64,000 bases of DNA from Sphingobium limneticum (lineage in GTDB: Bacteria; Pseudomonadota; Alphaproteobacteria; Sphingomonadales; Sphingomonadaceae), in contig NZ_VYPZ01000008.1 in assembly GCF_008710155.1 (NCBI RefSeq), positions 124,001 through 188,000 of the forward strand, read 5' to 3'. The position numbers and the translations under genes are program-made. Shown here piece by piece: positions 11,873 through 18,617 of the stretch. The first letter of the stretch is position 1; each line of letters starts with the position of its first letter. Below the pieces are notes generated by a model, which saw only the letters and a list, made by a program, of their open reading frames with translations, was not told the origin of the DNA and made no database searches.

Positions 11873-13279
11873 ATGTACCGTGTCGCGCTGACGGCGCCAG
11901 ACGATTTCGACGGCTGGCGGGCGGCGGCGCGGCGGCTGGCGCTGGCGAGCGTCGATCCGGCGGATATCGTGTGGCAGGTGGGCGATCAGAGCATCGACCT
12001 GTTCGGCGACACGCCGCTGCCGGCCGAGAGGCCCGGTGCGGGCTTTGCCGTGCCGCGCGCCTTTGTCGATTTGGCCGAGAAGGCCATCCTCCATAGCGAA
12101 CCGGCGCGCTTTGCCTTGCTTTATGCGCTGCTGTGCCGGTTACGCGGCCGGCCGGGGCTGATGGAGGACAAGGCCGATCCGCTGCTGCGCCGGGTGGATG
12201 TGCTGGCCAAGGCGGTGCGGCGCGATATCCACAAGATGCGCGCCTTCGTGCGTTTTCGCGAAATATCGGATGACGGGGGCGAACGCTTCGTCGCCTGGTT
12301 CGAGCCGGACCATCATATCGTGCGCGCCAATGCGGGCTTCTTCATGCGCCGCTTCGCCGCGATGCGCTGGTCGATCCTGACGCCCGAGATCAGCATCCAT
12401 TGGGATGGCGAGGCGCTGCTCGAAGGGCCGGGCGCGAAACGGACGGACGCGCCCGACGGCGATCCGGTCGAGGCGCTGTGGAAGGGCTATTATGCCGCCA
12501 TCTTCAACCCGGCACGGCTCAAGACCGGGGCGATGCTGTCGGAAATGCCGAAAAAATATTGGCGCAACCTGCCCGAGGCGGCGTTGATCCCCGACCTGAT
12601 CGCCGGCGCACAGGCGCGCGAAGCGGCGATGATTGCGACCGCGCCATTGCCGGAAAAGGTGCCGAAGCGGCAGGGGGATGTCGCGACCATATGGGCGACG
12701 GTTCGGCATGAAGCGATGGGCTGCACCCGTTGTCCGCTCCACCGCGATGCGACGCAGATGATATTCGGCGAAGGGCCACTCGACGCGCCGCTGATGATCA
12801 TCGGTGAGCAACCGGGCGATCAGGAGGATCTGGCAGGCCGCCCGTTCGTCGGGCCGGCGGGGCAATTTCTGGATCGGGCGCTGGCGCAGGCAGGCGTGGA
12901 CCGATCCCGCGCCTATGTCACCAACGCGGTCAAGCATTTCAAATTCGAACGGCAGGGCAAGCGGCGGTTGCACCAGTCGCCGGATGCGGGCGAGATCGAA
13001 GCATGTCGCTGGTGGCTGGGGCAGGAAATCGACCTCATCCGGCCGCAAATCATCGTCGCGCTGGGGGCCAGCGCGGCGCGCGCGATGCTGGGCAAGGCCG
13101 TGACGATCGGCCGCACGCGCGGCGCCGCGATCGCGCTGAAGGATGGCGCGGAAGGATGGGTGACGGTGCATCCAAGCTATCTGCTGCGCTTGCCCGATGC
13201 GGAGAGGCAAGCGGCGGAGCAGGCGCGGTTTGTGGATGATTTGCGGATGGTGGCCGAGCGGGTGACGGCGCAGGGGTGA
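11873..13279 (+). CDS. udgX: UdgX family uracil-DNA-binding protein with N-terminal DUF4130 domain
   Basis: 468 residues. Residues 1-245 match the DUF4130/radical-SAM-linked domain (with MPKKYWRNLPEA near 225-236). Residues 270-468 form a uracil-DNA glycosylase superfamily domain. Landmarks are CTRCPLH (C284, C287), GEQPGDQED (311-319), AYVTNAVKHFKF (347-358) and HPSYLLR (433-439). The insert KRRLHQSP at 363-370 is the UdgX hallmark: in characterised UdgX the His of KRRIH crosslinks covalently to the abasic site after uracil excision (here H367). A third likely Fe-S Cys is C378; a fourth is not obvious. The partner radical-SAM gene lies upstream. Assignment is strong from motifs and context. 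Confidence 0.92.
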   Translation: MYRVALTAPDDFDGWRAAARRLALASVDPADIVWQVGDQSIDLFGDTPLPAERPGAGFAVPRAFVDLAEKAILHSEPARFALLYALLCRLRGRPGLMEDKADPLLRRVDVLAKAVRRDIHKMRAFVRFREISDDGGERFVAWFEPDHHIVRANAGFFMRRFAAMRWSILTPEISIHWDGEALLEGPGAKRTDAPDGDPVEALWKGYYAAIFNPARLKTGAMLSEMPKKYWRNLPEAALIPDLIAGAQAREAAMIATAPLPEKVPKRQGDVATIWATVRHEAMGCTRCPLHRDATQMIFGEGPLDAPLMIIGEQPGDQEDLAGRPFVGPAGQFLDRALAQAGVDRSRAYVTNAVKHFKFERQGKRRLHQSPDAGEIEACRWWLGQEIDLIRPQIIVALGASAARAMLGKAVTIGRTRGAAIALKDGAEGWVTVHPSYLLRLPDAERQAAEQARFVDDLRMVAERVTAQG

Positions 13280-13314
13280 GTGGAAGTGCTGTGTGGGGAA
13301 GGTCCGCTTTTCGC

Positions 13315-13392
13315 CGTCATCCCAGCGAATGCTGGGATCTCAGGCCGCGTTGCGCTTCCCTTCCTGCGACCCCAGCATTCGCTGGGGTGACG
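13315..13392. repeat. Intergenic inverted repeat, 25-base arms
   Basis: The left arm at 13315-13339 begins CGTCATCCCAGCGAATGC; the right arm at 13368-13392 ends GCATTCGCTGGGGTGACG. The arms differ at two positions, both of which still allow G-U pairing in RNA. Each arm is itself a small hairpin (CCCAGCGAATGCTGGG). It resembles the dispersed palindromes found elsewhere in the window and in sphingomonad genomes. Confidence 0.8.
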
Positions 13393-13443
13393 ATGAAGGC
13401 TGGTCGCCTGTGGCGACGCCGACCCTGCGCAAAATCGGGGGAA

Positions 13444-13479
13444 TGCGGAACGGTTTGCAGTCCTAAAAACCGTTCCGCA
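13444..13479. repeat. Perfect 13-bp hairpin between convergent genes
   Basis: TGCGGAACGGTTT (13444-13456) pairs perfectly with AAACCGTTCCGCA (13467-13479) around a 10-base loop. It lies between the stops of the udgX gene and the leftward outer-membrane-protein gene, where a shared terminator would be expected. There is no long T-run, so factor-independent termination is uncertain. Confidence 0.6.
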
Positions 13480-13568
13480 CCCCAAACTCCTGCATCAAGA
13501 GGAACAGGAGGTTGACTGAAAGGACGGGGGCGGATCGCGTGGACCCGCCCCGGTCTATCTATGTCAGA

Positions 13569-14126
13569 TCAGAATTTCGCGACCACACCCGCCATCGGGC
13601 GGATCGAGCGGAAATTGCCCATCGTGTCGGCCTGAACGCGCAGGCGGATGTTGCTGCTCTGGGCCGAACCGCCCATGTCGGCGGGCGACAGTTCGACGCC
13701 GGCGCCATAGGTGGTGCCATGGAAGTCGGGGCTGTCGGGACCAAGCGCGTCGAAATTGACCCACTTATAACCGACCTTGCCGAAGATCAGGCTGTCCTTG
13801 CCCGCCTTCACGCCGGCGCGGCCCGCCACGCCATATTCCCAGTCGATATCGCCCGATACGCCCTTGGACGCAGTGCCTTCGACGCCGACGACGATGGGGC
13901 CGGCGACATTGTAATTCACGCCTGCGACGCCTTCGACCATGCGGCCCTTGTAACCGACGGGCGGGATGCCTTCCTTGCCGGTTTCGCTGTCGAAATTATG
14001 CACGCCGCCCATGACGCCGACATAGGGTTCGATGCGGCGTGTGGAGGAACCGGCGTCGTCCTGGGCCATGGCAGCGGCAGGCAACAGGACAGCGGCAGCG
14101 GCTGCCGAAAAAAGCAGTGTCTTCAT
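13569..14126 (-). CDS. Outer-membrane beta-barrel protein (opacity/OmpW-like small porin type)
   Basis: 185 residues. A clear signal peptide (MKTLLFSAAAAAVLLPAAAMAQ) is followed by alternating amphipathic strands rich in Gly, Tyr and Val, for example YVGVMGGVHNF, VEGVAGVNYNVAG, GVAGRAGVKAG and LIFGKVGYKW. The chain ends MAGVVAKF with a terminal Phe, the usual signal for insertion into the outer membrane. An eight-strand barrel fits the length. It is leftward, divergent from a lipoprotein pair across a 314-bp gap. The exact subfamily is not certain and no ligand can be named. Confidence 0.75.
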   Translation of the reverse strand: MKTLLFSAAAAAVLLPAAAMAQDDAGSSTRRIEPYVGVMGGVHNFDSETGKEGIPPVGYKGRMVEGVAGVNYNVAGPIVVGVEGTASKGVSGDIDWEYGVAGRAGVKAGKDSLIFGKVGYKWVNFDALGPDSPDFHGTTYGAGVELSPADMGGSAQSSNIRLRVQADTMGNFRSIRPMAGVVAKF

Positions 14127-14440
14127 GGGGGTGACCCTTTTTCTATCGTGGATTTTATGCGGCGGTTTGGACCCGCCGGGTCGATGCGAGCGCTCAAAGC
14201 GGCTGCGTGTCGACAGGGGGGATAATGGCCGGCCGGGGCGGAAGGTTTCCTGAACGATTCCGAAAAGCGCGGTAAAAGGCGATTATGTGACGGAAAGAAC
14301 ACGCTTTCTGTCAGTCCGATGAACGAAACCCCCTTTTTCTGAACCTGCGATAAACGCTGGCGCAGAAAGGATAATCCATTCACAACCAATTCAACCGGAC
14401 TGCGTTAAGCCGACAGAAGATGATGATGAGGAGAAAGACG
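14127..14440. other. 314-bp divergent intergenic region, no gene seen
   Basis: This gap lies between the divergent beta-barrel and lipoprotein genes, so it should hold promoters for both. No convincing -35/-10 pair, operator repeat or RNA gene was found. The right end contains the AGGAG ribosome site for the lipoprotein gene at 14441. Confidence 0.5.
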
Positions 14441-15142
14441 ATGACGGGCATCCGACATCGGTTTCTGGCTGTGATCGGGCTGGCGGGCGCGCTGGCACTG
14501 GGCGGTTGCGCCTATGACGACGGTTATGGCTATGGCGGCGTGAACGTGGGCACCGGCTATTATGGCGGCGGTGGCTATTATGGCGACGGCTATTATGGGC
14601 CGTCGGGCTATTATCAGCCCGGCCTCTATAGCGGCTGGTACGACAATTATTATTATCCGGGCAACGGCTATTATGTCTACGACCGTGGCGGCCGGCGCCA
14701 GCGCTGGAATGACGGCCAGCGCCGCTATTGGGAAGGCCGCCGGGCCGAACGCCGCGATGATCGTGGCCGCGGCGACGGCTGGCGTGGCCGGGATCGGGAT
14801 AGCGACGGACGGCCGGGCAACTGGACGCGCCCACCGCGCCCGCCGCAGGGCAGCGACGCCAATAACGGCAATCAGGGCGACCGCAATTGGGGGCGCGACC
14901 GTAATCCCGGCGACCGCAACTGGGGCCGGGACCGTACGCCGGGTGAGGGCGGAAACCGCTGGCGCGGCAATGGCGGCCGAAGAGACGGTGCGGTGCCGAC
15001 GCCGCAGCCCGGCCTGCGCCAGCCGCAGGCGCAGCAACCCCGGCCCAGTCGTCCGCAGATGAACCAGCCGCGCCCGCAGCGCAGTTGGGGCGGCGGCGGA
15101 CGCCCGGGTGGTCGTGGCGGCGAACGGGTTCGTCCCAACTGA
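14441..15142 (+). CDS. Low-complexity Tyr/Gly then Arg/Asn-rich lipoprotein
   Basis: 233 residues from ATG 14441, preceded by GAGGAGAAAGACG; an ATG at 14420 lacks such a site. A lipobox LGGC places the lipidated Cys at 23. Residues 27-80 are a Tyr-Gly-rich tract with repeated GYYG units. Residues 85-230 are very rich in Arg, Asn, Gly and Pro, with a near-tandem DRNWGRDR repeated within about 150-170 and QPRP blocks at the end. The charge pattern suggests an envelope-associated, largely disordered protein that could bind polyanions or peptidoglycan. No family was recognised. It overlaps the next lipoprotein gene by one base (TGATG). Confidence 0.75.
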   Translation: MTGIRHRFLAVIGLAGALALGGCAYDDGYGYGGVNVGTGYYGGGGYYGDGYYGPSGYYQPGLYSGWYDNYYYPGNGYYVYDRGGRRQRWNDGQRRYWEGRRAERRDDRGRGDGWRGRDRDSDGRPGNWTRPPRPPQGSDANNGNQGDRNWGRDRNPGDRNWGRDRTPGEGGNRWRGNGGRRDGAVPTPQPGLRQPQAQQPRPSRPQMNQPRPQRSWGGGGRPGGRGGERVRPN

Positions 15143-15819
15143 TGCGGACTTTGACGAAGACCGTCTTTCTGCTGCCCCTCCTGCTCGTCGCGGCCTGCGA
15201 CGGGCGGGAGGAGAGCGCGATCGACAATCTGGCCAATGGCGCGAATGCGGCGCAGGTGGATAATAATGTCCGGGCCGAAGCGATGGCCGTGATGGAACCG
15301 TTGAATCCGCCGGAGCCGGGCACGCCCGGCGGCCTGCCGGTCGATCCCGAACCGATCGCCGAAGGATCGATCACGCCCGACAGCGCACAGGGCGCCGCTC
15401 AGGTGGTGCAGGGCTATTATGGCCTGCTGGAGGAAAAGCGGTTCGTGGACGCGCAGGATCTATGGGATCAGGCCGGCACGATCGGATCGCAGGATGACGC
15501 GCATTTTACCGCGCGCTTCCGCGGTTTCAGCGAAATCCACGCCAATATCGGCGCGCCGTCTGACCCCACAGAGGCCGAGGGTGCGATGCAGGTGACGGTC
15601 CCGGTGCAGGTCTATGGCCGCATCGCCGCGACCGGCAAGCCCTGGCACACATTGCGGCAGGTGGTCTTGCGCCGGGTCGCCGATGCGCCGGATGACAAGG
15701 CAGAGCAGCGGCGCTGGCATATCGAATCGATCGGTGCCTATGTCGCTCCTGCCGAGACAGAAGGCGCAGAGCCGGCTCATGCCATTTCCATGACGGACGG
15801 CATGGCGAAAAAGCAGTGA
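15142..15819 (+). CDS. Predicted lipoprotein, unknown function
   Basis: 225 residues from ATG 15142, which overlaps the previous stop in TGATG and begins a lipoprotein signal (MRTLTKTVFLLPLLLVAAC, Cys 19). Residues 20-95 are polar and probably flexible. Residues 95-210 look like a compact alpha/beta domain of NTF2-like type (AAQVVQGYYGLLEEKRFVDA, then strands VTVPVQVYGRI and WHIESIGAYV). The NTF2-like suggestion is only by pattern. Coupling to the Tyr/Gly-rich lipoprotein suggests the two act together at the outer membrane. A strong bidirectional terminator lies 130 bp downstream. Confidence 0.75.
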   Translation: MRTLTKTVFLLPLLLVAACDGREESAIDNLANGANAAQVDNNVRAEAMAVMEPLNPPEPGTPGGLPVDPEPIAEGSITPDSAQGAAQVVQGYYGLLEEKRFVDAQDLWDQAGTIGSQDDAHFTARFRGFSEIHANIGAPSDPTEAEGAMQVTVPVQVYGRIAATGKPWHTLRQVVLRRVADAPDDKAEQRRWHIESIGAYVAPAETEGAEPAHAISMTDGMAKKQ

Positions 15820-15946
15820 ATGGCGAAACAGGCCGTACCGACAAGCCCTGATGTGAACCTATGGCTTTGCGATCCCCGGCCTGCACTAGGGAACGCTTGA
15901 TATGAGACAGCCACATGGTGCGTTGATGTAAACGGATCATGAAAAA

Positions 15947-15978
15947 GGGCGCCCGGTCATGCGACCGGGCGCCCTTTT
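15947..15978. terminator. Bidirectional intrinsic terminator
   Basis: GGGCGCCCGGTC (15947-15958), loop ATGC and GACCGGGCGCCC (15963-15974) form a perfect 12-bp stem. It has TTTT on the right (15975-15978) and AAAAA on the left (15942-15946, a T-run on the other strand). It serves the rightward lipoprotein pair and the leftward cyclophilin gene. Confidence 0.9.
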
Positions 15979-15999
15979 GCTGTCCGTTCAGACCGTGAA

Positions 16000-16452
16000 T
16001 TAAGCGACGGTCGCCTTGAGGATCTTGCCCGGCGTGCGCGGCGGCTCGCCCTTGGGCAGGGCGTCGACATGGTCCATGCCCGACGTCACTTCACCCCAGA
16101 CGGTGTACTGGCCGTCGAGGAAGGTGGCGTCGTCGAAGCAGATGAAGAACTGGCTGTTGGCGCTGTTCGGGTTGGACGAACGGGCCATCGAGCAGACGCC
16201 ACGAACGTGCGGCTGACGGCTGAATTCGGCCTTGATGTCGGGCAGCTTCGATCCGCCCATGCCGGTGCCGGTCGGATCGCCGCCCTGCGCCATGAAGCCG
16301 GGGATGACGCGATGGAAGACCACGCCGTCATAGAAGCCGTCCTTGGCCAGCGTCGTGATGCGCTCGACATGGCCGGGGGCCAGATCGGGGCGCAGCTTGA
16401 TCACGACGTCGCCGCCGCTGTCGAGGGTGAATGTAAGCGTTTCGTCGGCCAT
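16000..16452 (-). CDS. Peptidyl-prolyl cis-trans isomerase, cyclophilin type, cytoplasmic
   Basis: 150 residues from ATG 16452 (AGAGG upstream). The cyclophilin core is complete: FHRVIPGFMAQGGDPTGTG at 46-64, SMARSSNPNSANSQFFI at 88-104, and LDGQYTVWGEVTSGMDHVD at 112-130. The catalytic Arg of FHRVI, the QGGD and the FFI strand are present. No signal peptide is seen, so it should assist proline isomerisation during folding in the cytoplasm. The length is that of small bacterial PpiB-like enzymes. It is divergent from mgtE across 168 bp and ends just beyond a shared terminator. Confidence 0.93.
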   Translation of the reverse strand: MADETLTFTLDSGGDVVIKLRPDLAPGHVERITTLAKDGFYDGVVFHRVIPGFMAQGGDPTGTGMGGSKLPDIKAEFSRQPHVRGVCSMARSSNPNSANSQFFICFDDATFLDGQYTVWGEVTSGMDHVDALPKGEPPRTPGKILKATVA

Positions 16453-16620
16453 GAGGATACCTCTCGTGGTTGAAGGAGTGATGCCCCCATATAGAGGCTT
16501 CAAAAGGGGATGGAAGTTTCTTGTGACGAACGCCCGCAAGCGGCCAGACGCCCATTGCAATATGGTCGTGCATAAGCGAAAGCAGCCCCATGTTACAGGA
16601 ACCGGACAGTAGGGGGCGCC

Positions 16621-18057
16621 ATGAGCGAGCGCGGCGATCCAGCCGAACCCCTGTCGCATGGGGTCGAGACTGACGAAGATATCGTCCTGGAACAGGCCGA
16701 AACCGGCTTGGACGAGGATGACCGGCTGAGGCCCGAATTCCTGTCCGCCGTGCTGGACGCGGTGGAAGAGGGCGACAATGAGACAGCGCGGGAGCTGGTG
16801 TCGCCGCTGCACCCTGCCGATATCGCCGACCTTCTGGAATTGACCCCGTCGGAGCGGCGTGGCGATGTGGCCGCCGCGCTGGGCGATCTGGTCGGCGCGG
16901 AAGTCCTGTCCGAGCTGAACGATTATGTCCGCGACGACCTGATCGGCGCGCTGGCCCCGGAACAGGTCGCCGAATTCGCCGCCGAGCTGGATACCGACGA
17001 TGCCGTCGCCATCATCGAGGATATGGAGGAGGCCGACCAGCAGGCCGTCCTCGATGCGATGGAGCCGGAAGATCGCGCCGCGATCGAATCCGCCCTTTCC
17101 TATCCGGAGGAATCCGCCGGTCGCCTGATGCAGCGCGATCTGGTCGCGGTGCCCGAACATATGACGGTCGGTCAGGTGATCGACTATCTGCGCGACAATG
17201 CCGACCTGACCCGCGATTTCTGGGAAATCTACGTGGTCGACGCGGCGCATCGGCCGATCGGCTATTGCCAGCTCAGCTGGATCCTCACCTGCCCGCGCGG
17301 CATATCCATGCTCGACCTGATGAAGCGCGAACAGACGCTGATCCCGGTCGACATGGACCAGGAAGAGGTAGCGCTGCGCTTCCAGAAATATGCGCTGATC
17401 TCCGCCGCCGTGGTGGACAGCGCGGGCCGGCTGGTCGGCATGATCACGGTCGATGACGTCGTCCACATCATTTCGGAAGAAGCCGGCGAAGACATCCTGC
17501 GCCTGTCGGGTGCGGGCGAAGGCGACATCAACCAGCCGATCCTGATGACCGTACGCACCCGCCTGGTCTGGCTGGTGGTCAATCTGGGCACGGCGATGAT
17601 CGCCGCGTCGGTCGTGGGCCTGTTCGAAAGGACGATCGAGCATCTTGCGATGCTGGCGGCGCTGATGGGCATCGTGTCGGGCATGGGCGGCAATGCCGGC
17701 ACCCAGACGCTGGCCGTGATGGTGCGCGCGATCGCCACCAATCAGGTCACCAGTTCGAATACGCTGCGCATGATCGTCCGGGAATTTCGGATTGCTGCGA
17801 CCAACGGGTCGGTGCTTGGCTTCCTGATCGGGATCGGTTCCTATCTGGTCTATGGCCAATTGGGCCTGTCGCTGGTGTTTGCCGCCGCCATCCTCATCAA
17901 CAATATGGTGGCGGGCCTCGCGGGGGTTCTGATCCCGGTCACGCTAGACCGCAGCAATATCGATCCGGCCGTGTCGTCGGCGGTGTTCGTGACGATGATG
18001 ACCGATTCCCTGGGCTTTTTCACATTTTTGGGTCTGGCCACGCTCTTCCTGACCTGA
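16621..18057 (+). CDS. mgtE: Magnesium transporter MgtE
   Basis: 478 residues. The layout is that of MgtE: an acidic N-terminal superhelical domain (about 40-160), a CBS pair (about 165-290) ending VDDVVHIISEEAGEDIL, and a membrane domain of five helices (about 310-478). The pore motif GGNAGTQ lies at 356-362 and a DP-containing last loop (NIDPAVSS) is present. MgtE carries Mg2+ inward and the CBS part closes the pore when cytosolic Mg2+ is high. The acidic first 35 residues are an extra extension. A DUF1489 gene follows 43 bp later on the same strand. Confidence 0.95.
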   Translation: MSERGDPAEPLSHGVETDEDIVLEQAETGLDEDDRLRPEFLSAVLDAVEEGDNETARELVSPLHPADIADLLELTPSERRGDVAAALGDLVGAEVLSELNDYVRDDLIGALAPEQVAEFAAELDTDDAVAIIEDMEEADQQAVLDAMEPEDRAAIESALSYPEESAGRLMQRDLVAVPEHMTVGQVIDYLRDNADLTRDFWEIYVVDAAHRPIGYCQLSWILTCPRGISMLDLMKREQTLIPVDMDQEEVALRFQKYALISAAVVDSAGRLVGMITVDDVVHIISEEAGEDILRLSGAGEGDINQPILMTVRTRLVWLVVNLGTAMIAASVVGLFERTIEHLAMLAALMGIVSGMGGNAGTQTLAVMVRAIATNQVTSSNTLRMIVREFRIAATNGSVLGFLIGIGSYLVYGQLGLSLVFAAAILINNMVAGLAGVLIPVTLDRSNIDPAVSSAVFVTMMTDSLGFFTFLGLATLFLT

Positions 18058-18100
18058 TGACGCATTGACCCGTGGGGTTGCGTCACCCATCTGCCGGTCC

Positions 18101-18499
18101 ATGCCGCTGCACATGACCAAGATCGCCTTTGGCGCCGAAAGCCCCGCCACTTTACGCGCCTGGCTGGAAAGCCATGATGGCGAAGCACGGACCAGCACCC
18201 GTTACCTGCCCAAGCGGGTGGAGGAGATGGCGGGCGGATCGCTCTTCTGGATTCACGGCCATATGCTGGTGGGGCGCAGCCCGATCATCGGGTTCGAGGA
18301 GACGGGACAGGGCAGATATTGGATCAGGCTGGAGCCAAAGTTGATCCCGGTGCGCGCCAAGCCCAAGCGCGCCCATCAGGGCTGGCGCTATCTGGAGGAT
18401 GCCGATGCGCCAGCCGATCTGGAAGGCGGCGAGGCCGACGATCTGGACGCGATGCCGCCAGCGCTGATGAGCGAATTGACGAAATTGGGGCTGGTTTAG
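18101..18499 (+). CDS. DUF1489 family protein
   Basis: 132 residues from ATG 18101, chosen because homologues of this family begin MPLHLTKIA-like and this reads MPLHMTKIAFG. The body shows AWLESHDGEARTSTRYLPKR, LFWIHGHMLVGRSPIIGFEE and IRLEPKLIPVRAKPKRAHQGWRYL split across three blocks, all typical of this alphaproteobacterial family. No catalytic residues are known. It is probably co-transcribed with mgtE (43-bp gap) and is followed by a long inverted repeat that also closes the leftward ppc gene. Confidence 0.85.
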   Translation: MPLHMTKIAFGAESPATLRAWLESHDGEARTSTRYLPKRVEEMAGGSLFWIHGHMLVGRSPIIGFEETGQGRYWIRLEPKLIPVRAKPKRAHQGWRYLEDADAPADLEGGEADDLDAMPPALMSELTKLGLV

Positions 18500-18513
18500 C
18501 GGGCCAGACAGAC

Positions 18514-18581
18514 CGTTCCCCGGCGAAGGCCGGGGTCCAGTCCCGCGCTCACAACTGGACCCCGGCCTTCGCCGGGGAACG
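18514..18581. repeat. Perfect inverted repeat with 28-base arms
   Basis: The left arm 18514-18541 starts CGTTCCCCGGCGAAGGCC. The right arm 18554-18581 is its exact reverse complement, separated by 12 bases. Each arm also folds on itself (CCCCGGC GAA GGCCGGGG). It lies between the convergent DUF1489 and ppc stops and may double as a terminator. The same core occurs at 5859-5885 and, diverged, at 46281-46362. Confidence 0.9.
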
Positions 18582-18617
18582 TGATGCTATGGATTCAGCA
18601 AGTGCTGCCCGATTTCC

